Source: CBDBZX01 sp965213645 (GTDB lineage Bacteria; Deinococcota; Deinococci; Deinococcales; Trueperaceae). From it: a stretch of DNA of 64,000 nucleotides. A program made the position numbers and the translations under genes. This document shows, one piece after another, positions 25,025 through 33,444 of the stretch. Each line of letters opens with the position of its first letter. Position 1 is the first letter of the stretch. The notes below the pieces were generated by a model that made no database searches, was not told the DNA's origin, and saw only the letters and a program-made list of their open reading frames with translations. Where the stretch lies: assembly GCA_965213645.1 (NCBI GenBank), contig CBDBZX010000002.1, forward strand, positions 1 through 64,000, given 5' to 3'.

Positions 25025-25651
25025 TTAGGTCCATGTGCCCAAACTCAAGAGGGCCTGGGAGCGCTCGAGCTTATTCACCCCGCTCGCCGTGAGCGCTACA
25101 AGTCCTTCAAGGGCCTGCGCAACGCGCTCTAAATCCGCAACGTCCGTAAGTTCATGCACCGCTTCAAGCTCCAACTCTGCAAAGTGCACGCTCACCTCTC
25201 CTTCAGGTTGTTTGGCCTCGACGCTGTCGAAGGAAAGCTCCGCTACCTCTTGACCTCTTCTGCTCACCAGATAGCGGGTGCGCTCGGTCGTTAGCTCGAG
25301 TACAGGCTTGAGTGAGATGAGCGGCGCAACCTCCGCCACTTTCATGCGAACCTCTTGCGGCCAAGCGCCGCCCTCGAAAGGGAGTTCTACCTCTTCTCGG
25401 ATATGCAGAGCGCCTTGCGCCGTCCCTGCTGCTTTGAGCGTCGCCAGCGGCGCACCGCCATTAATTACGCGCCGCCTCAGCGCTAAGCCTGAGCGCTTCA
25501 GATGACCTCTCCTGGTATCGAAGTAGAGGTCGTGGTGCACCTCTACGCGCTGAGGTCCGAGGCTCAACCCCACCGCCTCTAGGCTGAGTTGCAACGCTTC
25601 ACTCTCGGGCGCGTCGTCCATCAGCGAGAATTTGAGTTCACGTTCGGTCAT
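25025..25651 (-). CDS. CYTH-domain protein (triphosphate tunnel phosphatase/cyclase fold)
   Basis: A 208-residue CYTH protein. The N-terminal ExExK motif is TERELKF, followed by DLYFDTRRGHLKRSGLALR (basic triphosphate-binding residues), IREEVELP and ELTTERTRYLV. Members hydrolyse inorganic tripolyphosphate or thiamine triphosphate, or make cAMP. The SixA neighbour (a CHAD-like phosphate context) hints at polyphosphate metabolism, but that is inference. TACACT is 5 nt before the ATG. Confidence 0.88.
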   Translation of the reverse strand: MTERELKFSLMDDAPESEALQLSLEAVGLSLGPQRVEVHHDLYFDTRRGHLKRSGLALRRRVINGGAPLATLKAAGTAQGALHIREEVELPFEGGAWPQEVRMKVAEVAPLISLKPVLELTTERTRYLVSRRGQEVAELSFDSVEAKQPEGEVSVHFAELELEAVHELTDVADLERVAQALEGLVALTASGVNKLERSQALLSLGTWT

Positions 25652-25780
25652 GAGGAAGTGTAACGCATGAGTTTGGGGGCTAGCGTGGGATTTCTCGAGG
25701 GATGATCTTGGAGTTTGTATTGCTGAGGCGAAGAAGCTTAGACTTTCAGCTTATTGCTAACAATAGTTTAGATTGTGTCA

Positions 25781-25866
25781 CGCAAGCATCATCTATAAAT
25801 GTGCGTGCTTATCAATCGCTTTAGATACTGTGGGTGTTGGTGACCAGATGACTATAGTACCCGCAG
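25781..25866 (-). repeat. Dispersed repeat, copy F (degenerate)
   Basis: Read on the minus strand it starts CTGCGGGTACTATAGTCATC, continues TGGTCACCAACA, and ends GCACATTTATAGATGATGCT plus TGCG. Both ends match the seven-member family with several substitutions. The remainder of the 25652-25878 gap shows nothing else. Confidence 0.55.
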
Positions 25867-25878
25867 GGTGTACCTGCT

Positions 25879-27012
25879 TTACACCTCTTCATCAAAGAAC
25901 AACGCCGCCTTAATCTCCCCCTCCTCCTCCAAATTTCCACCTAGCGCCGCCGCCAAAATGCCAATCGAGGCCATAAACATCACGTAGTTGAGGCGGGGCA
26001 AGTCGGCGGGTTCGAAGCCCGACCAGCCTGCGACGACGCTCAGGGGTAGCGCGTAAGAGACCATCCACAGCAGGGCGAAAAGAACCAACCAGAGCGAGAT
26101 CATCCCCAGAAAGAGCGTGCCGAACAAGACGATGCGGCTCCGCGCCAACTGCTCGCTCCAGCCGCGCCCCGGACCGTGGCCGAGTTGCTCCAGGTTTTGT
26201 CCGTAGAAGATGAACAAGCTCGAGGCGATAATCGCCACACTCGAGCCCGCCGCGAGCCAGGCAAGTTGCACGTTCGTTCCCGCTTCCCACGATTCAGCGG
26301 TGAGCAGTAAAAAGAGGAGTGAGACGATAACAGTTGCGGTCAAACGTCCTAAGTAAAGCGGCATCTTCCAGGGTTCGTAGCCCCAAACGCTCCGCACGAT
26401 CGAACTCGGATCGCTGAAAAAGGCGCGAAAGTAAAAGGTGACGACGTTCCAGCGTGTGCCGGTCTCTTCGAGCCGCGCGTCCGCCACATCGCGCAAGTCG
26501 TTTTGCGCAATCTCCGCTTGCGCCTTTGGAAACGGCTCTAAAGTTAGCCGCTCCACCTCACCGGGCGGACGCATCGGGCCTTCCTCGGCGTAGCCCAGCG
26601 TGAAGAGGTGGCCCAAGAGGTGCAGCGCGAGGGCGGCTAAGCGTTCGCTCAGGGCGTCGTGTGGGCCGAGCCGGGCGCTCGAGAGCACCGCCACCTCTAA
26701 CGCCGACGAAGGAATGCCCAAGGTCGAGATGCGCTGCCTCGGCTCCAAGTCGTTCGGTACGACGACGAGCGCGTAGTCCCACTGGTGATAGAGCTTCTCC
26801 TCTGCGCCGAGTTCTAAAAGAGGGAGAGGTTTGAGAACGCCAGCACCGGGAAAGGCGCGGCGCTCGACGGGCTCCAACTGCCAATCAAAGGAGGGAAACT
26901 GAGTTTGAAGATAGTTCAGCAGCTTCTCACTCGCCTCCTCGTAGCGCTCAGCGAGCGCGGTGTCGGTGAGTTTAGAGGCGAGAATCCAGCCGATGGCGAT
27001 TTTGGGTTTCAT
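25879..27012 (-). CDS. Large hypothetical protein with C-terminal membrane helices
   Basis: A 377-residue protein that I cannot assign. Residues 1-205 are soluble alpha/beta (EALVVVPNDL-like strands, ALALHLLGHLFTLGYAE helix) and residues about 220-365 hold four membrane helices (TATVIVSLLFLLL, AWLAAGSSVAIIASSLFIFY, TLFLGMISLWLVLFALLW, VMFMASIGILAAALGG). An acidic tail (EEEGEIKAALFFDEE) follows. No enzymatic signature. Single gene in a repeat-flanked interval. Confidence 0.75.
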   Translation of the reverse strand: MKPKIAIGWILASKLTDTALAERYEEASEKLLNYLQTQFPSFDWQLEPVERRAFPGAGVLKPLPLLELGAEEKLYHQWDYALVVVPNDLEPRQRISTLGIPSSALEVAVLSSARLGPHDALSERLAALALHLLGHLFTLGYAEEGPMRPPGEVERLTLEPFPKAQAEIAQNDLRDVADARLEETGTRWNVVTFYFRAFFSDPSSIVRSVWGYEPWKMPLYLGRLTATVIVSLLFLLLTAESWEAGTNVQLAWLAAGSSVAIIASSLFIFYGQNLEQLGHGPGRGWSEQLARSRIVLFGTLFLGMISLWLVLFALLWMVSYALPLSVVAGWSGFEPADLPRLNYVMFMASIGILAAALGGNLEEEGEIKAALFFDEEV

Positions 27013-27195
27013 GGACTTGTAATTCCAAAAAATTGACTAAAAGGTAAGAGGTTCACCATATCTTTAGAGCATACCTAGAGTCTGTAGGAGAGAGGTCAGA
27101 TGTGAAAAGCTATGCTGTTACGCCACAGCGCGGGATAGTTCCCTAAAGGCTCAAAGAACTGGAATCCGTCTCAAGTTGGCATACTCGAAGTTCGA

Positions 27196-27435
27196 CTATT
27201 CAAAGTCGCGGTCTGACTCCTTGCGCATTTCATCGAGTTGTTCTCGGAAGTCAGGCGCAATATAGGCGTTCCCAATCAAACGATTGATACGCTCAAACGC
27301 CCGCTTGCGCCGTTCCTCCTTTACATAGGCTTCAATGACCTCACCACATAAAGCCGAAACCGATACGCCCCTGTCTTTCGCGAGCTTCTTTGCTTCCTCG
27401 CCAACTTCATCGGGTAAAAAGACCGTTACGCGCAT
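27196..27435 (-). CDS. Ribbon-helix-helix (CopG-like) DNA-binding protein, orphan antitoxin-like
   Basis: A 79-residue protein. MRVTVFLPDEVGEEAKKLA forms the beta strand and first helix, and GVSVSALCGEVIEAYVKEER the second helix of a ribbon-helix-helix dimer; an acidic C-terminal tail follows, as in antitoxins of VapB/CopG type. AAGGAGGT lies 5 nt before the ATG. No PIN, RelE or other toxin follows in the 180 bp before the next gene, so it is either an orphan or a simple repressor. Confidence 0.75.
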   Translation of the reverse strand: MRVTVFLPDEVGEEAKKLAKDRGVSVSALCGEVIEAYVKEERRKRAFERINRLIGNAYIAPDFREQLDEMRKESDRDFE

Positions 27436-27501
27436 CGCTGACCTCCTTATGCAAACCTCTTCTAAGTTTATCGGAATGATTCAGCTATCTTTTGAGTTTG
27501 G

Positions 27502-27972
27502 TTAGGCGCGATTTTCAAAGCGTTGCAAAAGCTTTTCCGCTTTCGTTTTACGACTATGTTTCTCGAGCCAGTCAGGTAGCTCGCCTCTTCTACTTGGTGG
27601 GCTATACCCGACATCACATCCACAACCACGAAATGCAAAACCGTTGTTGTACAAGACTTCGACAATTTCCCATTGCTCGCGGTCAGCTTGAGGAGGCACT
27701 CGAAAATCTAGCCCCATCCAAGCCATCTGCTTACCGCAACTCGGGCATTTGCCAACATCGTTTCGGTACTGGTTAGTCAACGCCTCGAGCGATATACCAA
27801 GACTTGCTTCGACACCTTTTCGTTTTGCAGGTGAAGTTCTGCTCAGCTTTCCATATACTTCGTCGAGCCCTTTTTGACTCATATACTCATCTACCTGCGT
27901 CTTCTTGAATCCCTTTCTGCAGGAGAAACAGACAAGATGTGGTTTGTATTGTTTGAATCCATACCTACACAT
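27502..27972 (-). CDS. Zinc-ribbon protein, unknown function
   Basis: A 156-residue protein with CFSCRKGF near the N-terminus and CPSCGKQM in the middle (two Cys pairs of zinc-ribbon type), plus RGCGCDVGY further on and a basic C-terminus. I start at ATG 27972 (MCRYGFKQYKPHLVC): a longer frame to 28011 exists only because the adjacent dispersed repeat supplies an in-frame ATG (MIPA). No function is known to me. Confidence 0.72.
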   Translation of the reverse strand: MCRYGFKQYKPHLVCFSCRKGFKKTQVDEYMSQKGLDEVYGKLSRTSPAKRKGVEASLGISLEALTNQYRNDVGKCPSCGKQMAWMGLDFRVPPQADREQWEIVEVLYNNGFAFRGCGCDVGYSPPSRRGELPDWLEKHSRKTKAEKLLQRFENRA

Positions 27973-27999
27973 GAGGTGTACTCCATCGAAATTAAAAAA

Positions 28000-28077
28000 C
28001 GCAGGTATCATCTTTGAATGTGCGCCCTACAGCAATACTTGATTTGCTGAGCGCGTTTCTATGTAGATGATACCTAC
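28000..28077 (-). repeat. Dispersed repeat, copy D
   Basis: On the minus strand it runs from AGTAGGTATCATCTACATAG to GCACATTCAAAGATGATACC followed by TGCG, with well-preserved terminal inverted repeats. It lies between the zinc-ribbon gene and tRNA-Ser. Copy C sits just beyond the tRNA in the opposite orientation. Confidence 0.7.
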
Positions 28078-28085
28078 TATCGTAA

Positions 28086-28174
28086 CGGAGAGAGAGGGAT
28101 TCGAACCCTCGGTGCAAGTTACCCCACACACACGCTTTCCAGGCGTGCTCCTTAAACCGCTCGGACACCTCTCC
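28086..28174 (-). tRNA. tRNA-Ser (anticodon GGA)
   Basis: An 89-nt class II tRNA. The acceptor GGAGAGG pairs with TCTCTCC. The D arm is GTCCGAGCGGTTTAAGGAG, the anticodon loop CTGGAAAG carries GGA, a long variable arm (TGTGTGGGGTAACTTGCACC) is typical of serine tRNA, and the T arm is GAGGGTTCGAATCCCTC. The discriminator base is G and CCA is not encoded. It is flanked by two oppositely oriented copies of the dispersed repeat. Confidence 0.95.
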
Positions 28175-28180
28175 AAGTGC

Positions 28181-28258
28181 AGCAGGTATCATCTGGTTAG
28201 TGACAACCTCACTATGCGAAACATTGCCTAGCTCTCACATTAGGTGATGATATCTGCG
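28181..28258 (+). repeat. Dispersed repeat, copy C (short variant)
   Basis: Starts AGCAGGTATCATCTGGTTAG, contains TGACAACCTCA shared with copy E, and ends GTGATGATATCTGCG. It begins 6 nt upstream of the tRNA-Ser 5' end, so it may affect tRNA transcription. The 28259-28452 stretch beyond shows no gene. Confidence 0.7.
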
Positions 28259-28452
28259 TGATACAAACTCAGTGGTTAAAATGAGTCAGTAAGAGCAAGG
28301 TAGAGTTTAGCAAGTTTTTAGGGAGTAGGTCAACGTCCAAGCTAGCGAAGTAAGGCGAAGTGATGTTTTGGAGGTTTTCTCAGGCTTCGGCTATGCACGC
28401 AACATACCCTCGAGAGGTCACTTCTTAGAATGAAGGCAGCAAAGGAGTTTTT

Positions 28453-29091
28453 ATGTTCAGAGACCGAGTGGTCAACTTAGACAGCGCCGAAGCAACCGAA
28501 GCGTTCTTAAATCAGTACCCCACCAGCGTGATCTTCAAGGCGGGCACCTGCCACAAAACCATGCAGGGCTTCGGCTTTTTGCAGGAGAAGCTAGAGCCTC
28601 GAGAAGACCTCATGGTTGGGCTCATCCGCGTGGTGGAGGCGCGTCCGGCGAGCAACCTCATCGCGGAGCAAACCGGCATCGTCCACCAGTCGCCGCAGGT
28701 CATCTTGTTCAGAGAGGGCGAAGCGGTTTTCGATGTGGACAACTGGAACATCACGCCCGAAGTTCTTGATATGGGCTTCGAGCAGGTGCCGCCCAGTGGT
28801 GAAGTCGTTGGGAACGTGGAGAAAAGCTCGAGCGACTTAGGACCCTACAAGCAAGTTTTAGAGCAGTACTTAGCAGGCGTCATCGACTACCGCCAGTTCG
28901 AATACGCCTACACGACGATGTTTCGCGATGATGCGAGCTTGCGGTCTCGAGAAGAGGTCGAGGTCTTAGGCTCAATTTTCGGTGACGTAGACCGCCACGT
29001 CGAGATGCATATGATGATGGGTGGACGTTCGAACAGTGACGCGGTGCGCCAGCGGGCAGAGGCGGCGTATCAGAAGTTGCAGAACCTCTAA
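28453..29091 (+). CDS. Bacilliredoxin-like (BrxC/YtxJ) protein with a C-terminal extension
   Basis: A 212-residue protein. Residues 1-110 follow the BrxC/YtxJ thioredoxin-like plan: SVIFKAGTCHKTMQGFGFL in the active-site region with a single cysteine (TCH in place of TCP), and TGIVHQSPQVILFREGEAV followed by FDVDNWNIT. BrxC removes bacillithiol from oxidised proteins. After about 120 it continues into an all-helical acidic domain (YKQVLEQYLAGVIDYRQFEY, then LGSIFGDVDRH) that resembles colicin-immunity-like helical bundles. That fusion is unusual. AAGGAG precedes the ATG. Confidence 0.75.
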   Translation: MFRDRVVNLDSAEATEAFLNQYPTSVIFKAGTCHKTMQGFGFLQEKLEPREDLMVGLIRVVEARPASNLIAEQTGIVHQSPQVILFREGEAVFDVDNWNITPEVLDMGFEQVPPSGEVVGNVEKSSSDLGPYKQVLEQYLAGVIDYRQFEYAYTTMFRDDASLRSREEVEVLGSIFGDVDRHVEMHMMMGGRSNSDAVRQRAEAAYQKLQNL

Positions 29092-29131
29092 AAACTAGGC
29101 TTATTACACTGTCAACCAAGAAATGAGTTAT

Positions 29132-29211
29132 GTCATTCTGAGCGGAGCGTAGCCCCCTTTCCCCTTTCGGGGACGAACGGTCGGGGATGAACGACGGAGT
29201 CGAAGAATCTC
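29132..29211 (+). repeat. GTCATTCTGAGCG...GAAGAATCTC intergenic repeat
   Basis: Begins GTCATTCTGAGCGGAGCGTA and ends GAGTCGAAGAATCTC, with an internal CCCCTTTCGGGG hairpin. A second, shorter copy is at 16891-16927. I recognise this wording as a type of intergenic repeat seen in many unrelated bacteria; its function is not known to me. Confidence 0.6.
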
Positions 29212-29333
29212 GTCTTTCAATCTCGACCAATTGGGATTAGAAGACGAGACCCCTCGACAACCGGGCTGCGCCTAACTTCGTGACCGGGGTGACAGCAGTG
29301 TCGCAAATCTCAACTAACAGTGCACTTATATTC

Positions 29334-29364
29334 TGAAGAGGTGATAAGTCACCTCTTCTTTTTT
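29334..29364 (+). terminator. Terminator built from inverted AAGAGGT words
   Basis: GAAGAGGTGA (29334-29343) and TCACCTCTTC (29348-29357) form a perfect 10-bp stem with a TAAG loop, followed by seven T. It lies between the convergent bacilliredoxin and AEC-carrier genes and terminates the plus-strand transcript. Confidence 0.85.
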
Positions 29365-29366
29365 GA

Positions 29367-30272
29367 TCAACTCGGTAAGAAGTAAAGCACTAGCATAATC
29401 GCCGCAAGTGAACCCACCGTCGTCGCCACGACGGTACGCGCCACCCCTTCGTAATCCCCTTTGACCTCTACAGCCACCACGAACATCGTCACAGCAGCGG
29501 GCATGGCGGCGGAGAGCGTCAACACGTTCAAATCCAAACCGCGCAAGCCGATGAGCCAGCCCACTGCGTAGGCGATAAAAGGTCCAGCCACCAGCCTAAG
29601 CCCCGACGCTCTAAGCGCCGACGCCCCCACACCCCACACCCACGAGCGGCGCATTTGCAGCCCGAGCGAGAGGAGCATCACGGGGATAGCGGCGTCGCCC
29701 AAGAGCGACATCCCTCTTGCGGCGCTTGTCGGCAGTTCCCAGGCGAAAAGGGTAAAGGCGAGACCTGCGAGCGTCGCCCAAATCGGCGGTAATTTTAGCG
29801 CGTCTACAAGTTTTGTGCGCAAGTCCTCGCCGCCACCCGCTAAGACGGTGGGTCCGACGACGAACATCAGCACGAGCGAGAGCATGAACACGACGACGGC
29901 ACGCTCGAGCCCCGCCTCCCCATACGCAAAGAGTGTAATCGGCAAGCCCATATTTCCCGTATTGCCGAAGAGACTCGTCACGATGACGCCACGTGTTTGC
30001 GCTCCAGAAAGTCCAACCGAGCCGAGCGCCGACACTGCGCCTAGAGCGACTAGATAGAGCAGATAGCCGAGCGAGAGTAGCGACGCTGATGAAAGTGTTA
30101 AAGAGGTATTGGCAACCGCGTTAAAGACGAGGGCCGGAATCATGAAGTAGACGGTTAGTCTTGTGAGGGTAGGTAAGTGGAGTTCAGGAAAGAGTTTATC
30201 GGCGTAGGCACCTAGAGCGATAAGGAAGAAAGCGGGTAAGGTGGCATTTAAGGCAGTTTGGATAGCGTCCAC
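29367..30272 (-). CDS. AEC-family (auxin efflux carrier-like) transporter
   Basis: A 301-residue integral membrane protein with about ten hydrophobic helices in two five-helix halves. The segment LFGNTGNMGLPITLFAYGE is the conserved crossover motif of the AEC/BASS-like family, and MPAAVTMFVVAVE near the C-terminus is the matching half. Bacterial AEC proteins carry malonate, malate and related anions or are uncharacterised. Single gene; convergent with the bacilliredoxin gene. Confidence 0.9.
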   Translation of the reverse strand: MDAIQTALNATLPAFFLIALGAYADKLFPELHLPTLTRLTVYFMIPALVFNAVANTSLTLSSASLLSLGYLLYLVALGAVSALGSVGLSGAQTRGVIVTSLFGNTGNMGLPITLFAYGEAGLERAVVVFMLSLVLMFVVGPTVLAGGGEDLRTKLVDALKLPPIWATLAGLAFTLFAWELPTSAARGMSLLGDAAIPVMLLSLGLQMRRSWVWGVGASALRASGLRLVAGPFIAYAVGWLIGLRGLDLNVLTLSAAMPAAVTMFVVAVEVKGDYEGVARTVVATTVGSLAAIMLVLYFLPS

Positions 30273-30376
30273 ATCTGAGCTTACTGGTTATATAAGAGAC
30301 TTGCTAGCTGTTTGTATCTATCGTAATGATTCAGAGAGGTAGGTGTTCCTCACGAAAATGGTAAACTCATAATTTC

Positions 30377-31384
30377 ATGACAGATAAGCCTCTCGAATAT
30401 CCTTTCGTAGAATTTGACCCACTGAACTTGATAATTTCTCCTGAGTTAATTGGAAAGTCTCTTGAGTTCAAACTAGGTGGCTATTATTTGCAATTTGAGC
30501 TACCTACCCCATCCAATCCTGAAACGCTCATCCCTCAACGAAAAGACGACGAAGAGATATATAGCTCAGACGATAATGTTAGCGCGATCAGTTGGGAAGA
30601 ACAAGAAAATATGTGGATACCTAATGCTATTTCGGTAAAACGTGCCAAGCTCATTTTCTTGAGCAGTCCCGAGTTTGAGCGTTATAAGACGGAAACTGGA
30701 TACATTACTAATCAACTAATTGATGATCTTAAAGAAGCAAGCAAGAGAGCTATAGAACTCTGTCTAAGAACCTTACGGTGGAAGAGCGGCATTACCTTGA
30801 TAGGAAGATATCTTGCCTCTGGTGAAATCATTCCTGACTCAACAAGAGGTTATGTACCTTCAGTATATGGTAAGCAAGAAGAGTTTTCTGGCGGTACATT
30901 GAGAGCTAAAACTTATATTCAGCCTGCTCTTAATGCGGGTGTATGGAAAGAAATAGAACAAAGTCTACAAAGAGGTGAAGAGCCTCCTTTAGCCTTTGAC
31001 CTCTTTTCAGACGCGGTTTATCTAGCATTGTTGGGGAATTATCGGCGAGCTTATCTTGAATTGGCAATGGCCGCAGAAGTTCATGTGCGTACCCGTGTAG
31101 AGGAGGGGCTGCCAAGTGGCCTTAATGCGAAAGAGCTAAAGAAATTTAGAGATAAAAAATATAGGCAACATCTCGAGGACTTTTATAAGACACTCGAGGC
31201 AAACGAGCAAAAAACTTTGACAAAGGATGACAAGAAGACGCTAGTTAAACTTTTGGAAGACCGAAATACGATTGCTCATCATGGAGGTCATGCGAGAAGT
31301 GCAACAACAAACAAAACAGTTACATTCTCTCGCGAGAGGTTTTCTACTTACAGAGATGTAGTAGAGCGCCTCTTAAAGCACTGA
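30377..31384 (+). CDS. HEPN-like protein of unknown function
   Basis: A 335-residue, AT-rich gene (about 40% GC). The N-terminal 130 residues are an unfamiliar beta-rich domain. The C-terminal part is helical and ends with LVKLLEDRNTIAHHGGHAR, where RNTIAH fits the Rx4-6H catalytic motif of HEPN ribonucleases, preceded by a long helix AYLELAMAAEVHVRTRVEEG. HEPN proteins act as RNases in toxin-antitoxin and anti-phage systems. No partner gene is adjacent. I infer a defence or stress role only from the motif. Confidence 0.62.
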   Translation: MTDKPLEYPFVEFDPLNLIISPELIGKSLEFKLGGYYLQFELPTPSNPETLIPQRKDDEEIYSSDDNVSAISWEEQENMWIPNAISVKRAKLIFLSSPEFERYKTETGYITNQLIDDLKEASKRAIELCLRTLRWKSGITLIGRYLASGEIIPDSTRGYVPSVYGKQEEFSGGTLRAKTYIQPALNAGVWKEIEQSLQRGEEPPLAFDLFSDAVYLALLGNYRRAYLELAMAAEVHVRTRVEEGLPSGLNAKELKKFRDKKYRQHLEDFYKTLEANEQKTLTKDDKKTLVKLLEDRNTIAHHGGHARSATTNKTVTFSRERFSTYRDVVERLLKH

Positions 31385-31469
31385 ATTGCAACCTTTTAAT
31401 ATGAGAAATGGCCTACAGATGAAATGTAAACCACCTCTTCAACCTCTTTAGCTGTCTTGAGCCAAACCT

Positions 31470-31706
31470 CTATAGACCCGACAACTCGTAATTCAGCGCC
31501 GTGAATGACTCCCACTCCTCGGGCACGTCCTCTTCTGGATAAATCGCCGATACGGGGCACGCGGGCACGCACGCGCCGCAGTCGATGCACTCCTCGGGAT
31601 GGATGTAGAACTGGTCGTCGGCTTCGTAGATGCACTCGACGGGGCAGACGTCCACGCAGGACTGGTCTTTCACGCCGATGCAAGGCTCGCAGATGATATG
31701 TGGCAT
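31470..31706 (-). CDS. Seven-iron ferredoxin
   Basis: A 78-residue ferredoxin beginning MPHIICEPCIGVKDQSCVDV. One cluster is bound by C-x7-C-x3-CP (3Fe-4S type) and the other by CIDCGACVPACP (4Fe-4S). The start is ATG 31706, 7 nt after GAGGAGG; a longer frame adds eight non-conserved residues. Typical of the Thermus/actinobacterial-type 7Fe ferredoxins that accept electrons from 2-oxoacid or other oxidoreductases. Confidence 0.93.
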   Translation of the reverse strand: MPHIICEPCIGVKDQSCVDVCPVECIYEADDQFYIHPEECIDCGACVPACPVSAIYPEEDVPEEWESFTALNYELSGL

Positions 31707-31799
31707 AGCGCCTCCTCTTTCTCTATTCAAAGGTGCTTGTAGGATGGGTTGCTGTGGCGGGGCTCACGGTTCTAACGAAAATTTTCACTGAACTTCTCA

Positions 31800-32282
31800 T
31801 TAGGCGACGCTCTGGGTAGAGTCCAAAGCGTCCTCTCTGGTTGAAGTGTACTCTTTTTGGGGGCGACGTGAAGCGAAAAGCACACCTGCTAAAAGGGTCG
31901 TGATGAGGACAAAGGCAGTCAGGGCTAAAAAGGGAATCGTGATAAAGCCCAACCAATTGATATAAGCGATGTTACAGGGCACCCCGGCGCGGCACAGCTC
32001 GGGCGCACCGAAGCCCGGTATCTTTTGCTCCATGTAGTGAAACAGCGCTACGCCGCTACCGATAATGGTGAAAGGCAGCGCGTAAGGGATGACGTTTCGG
32101 TCTTGGCGATAGCTGGCGATGCCCAAGAGGATGACGAGTGGGTACATCAAAATGCGCTGATACCAGCAGAAGTTGCAGGGCACAAAGGCGCGTACCTCGC
32201 TGAAGTAGAGGCTGCCCGCCATCGCGACGATCGCGACTATCCAGGCGGCGTAGAGGCCAAAGTCTCGGAAAAAGCGTGTCAT
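31800..32282 (-). CDS. Disulfide bond formation protein DsbB/BdbC
   Basis: A 160-residue four-helix membrane protein. The first periplasmic pair is FVPCNFCWYQR (CxxC), and the second is the C-x5-C of LCRAGVPCNIAY. It reoxidises the DsbA-like partner and passes electrons to quinone. It starts 3 nt after the stop of the thioredoxin-fold gene, so the two form a complete oxidative folding operon for extracytoplasmic proteins such as pilins. Confidence 0.93.
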   Translation of the reverse strand: MTRFFRDFGLYAAWIVAIVAMAGSLYFSEVRAFVPCNFCWYQRILMYPLVILLGIASYRQDRNVIPYALPFTIIGSGVALFHYMEQKIPGFGAPELCRAGVPCNIAYINWLGFITIPFLALTAFVLITTLLAGVLFASRRPQKEYTSTREDALDSTQSVA

Positions 32283-32285
32283 GGC

Positions 32286-32957
32286 TTAGTTAGATTGTCC
32301 AGACGCATTTTGAACTGCGGTGCGAATTGCCTCAAAGGTTGGTCTCTCGACCCTCTCGCCGTTGACGAAGACCGACGGGGTACTGTTCACGCCAGCGGCT
32401 GCGCCCATCGCCCGTTCCGCCTCGACGCGGTCCGCAAATTGCTGCTCGTTAATGCAGGTGCTGAGTTGGTCAGCGTCAACGCTAGGCACGTACTCCCTGG
32501 CGATATCCGTCAGCAGCGCAGGCGTCGCCCACTCTTGGCTCTCCGGTCCTTGAGCGCGAAAGAGGTAGGTCTTGTAGTCCCAGAAGGCCGCCGCATCTTG
32601 CTCGTAAACACACTCGGTTGCAATCGCAGCGGTGACGGAATCGGGGCCTAGCGGCAGGGGAAAGTTGACGAAGTATATTTCGGCTTGGCCGCTCTGGACG
32701 AGTTCACGCTCGATCTGCGGAAAGACGCTCTCGGTGAAGTTGCGGCACGCCGGGCACTTGAAGTCTTCAAACAGGGCGATCTGAACGGGCGCACCCTCTT
32801 CACCTAAGCTCGGCTGCTGACTGAGGTCGAGCTCGCCGTTGGCGCTTATCTCGCTTCCCTGGCCCCTCCCAATCTGAACGTAGACGATTGCGCCGACTAT
32901 AAGGACGATCAGGGCAATCGCGGTGTAAACGGTCAACTTCTGCGTGGATGATTTCAT
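32286..32957 (-). CDS. DsbA/BdbD-family thiol oxidase
   Basis: A 223-residue membrane-anchored thioredoxin-fold protein. One N-terminal anchor helix (about 10-30) is followed by ALFEDFKCPACRNFTESVFP with the CPAC active site, a helical insertion, and the cis-proline loop GVNSTPSVFVNGERV. It introduces disulfides into exported proteins and is recycled by the adjacent DsbB. GAGGAG lies 4 nt before the ATG. Confidence 0.93.
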   Translation of the reverse strand: MKSSTQKLTVYTAIALIVLIVGAIVYVQIGRGQGSEISANGELDLSQQPSLGEEGAPVQIALFEDFKCPACRNFTESVFPQIERELVQSGQAEIYFVNFPLPLGPDSVTAAIATECVYEQDAAAFWDYKTYLFRAQGPESQEWATPALLTDIAREYVPSVDADQLSTCINEQQFADRVEAERAMGAAAGVNSTPSVFVNGERVERPTFEAIRTAVQNASGQSN

Positions 32958-33444
32958 GCGTCTCCTCTTGGTGATACTTTAGTCGTGCGTTTGGGCTTGA
33001 AGTTACGTCAGTACGCAGTCAATGTACGGCGCATTGCCAACGCCAACCAGGGGCAAATGTCTTCTCTCTCAATCTGACCTCTTAGTCTGACGTATGAGCG
33101 CCTAGACGGTTCAATTTACGATACAAAATTCTGCGGTGAGAGAAGAAGAGGTGTAAAACATGACGGACTTAACGAACTTCACAACAGTTTAATCTATAGG
33201 CCAATCTGTACGCTAAACTAATGTCAGCTTTCTCACATTACCGTAAGGTTAACAGATGGGGAAGCAGCGGTTAGTCGAGTGGTTTAGCTCCGAAATTGTC
33301 ACTCAATGTTCAGCGTTGTCCAAGGAGGCAAAATAGGGTTTATCATTATTATAATGTATTAACGACCAGCATCACTTTCAGAGCTTTGGCTTATCAACGA
33401 ATACAACTCGAGACATAATTTTCGAGACATAAAGGAGAAAACAC
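32958..33444. other. Gene-free interval between dsbA and the GlsB-like gene
   Basis: A 487-bp stretch with no credible gene. A ten-codon frame with a ribosome site (33160-33192) is the only short ORF with a start signal. A TATAAT-like box at about 33349-33354 in a symmetric AT-rich stretch could be the promoter of the 33445 gene. No tRNA or known riboswitch is seen. Confidence 0.5.

Noticed and set aside
27013..27195. Toxin partner for the ribbon-helix-helix protein
   Set aside because: All frames in this stretch are broken by stops; no PIN or RelE motif.
33160..33192. Ten-codon ORF with ribosome site (MTDLTNFTTV)
   Set aside because: Too short to support without conservation; no partner gene; could be chance.
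33240..33330. Possible tRNA-like sequence (GGTTAGTCGAGTGGTTTAGCTCC)
   Set aside because: Only a D-arm-like segment is present; no anticodon stem, T-loop or acceptor pairing could be found.
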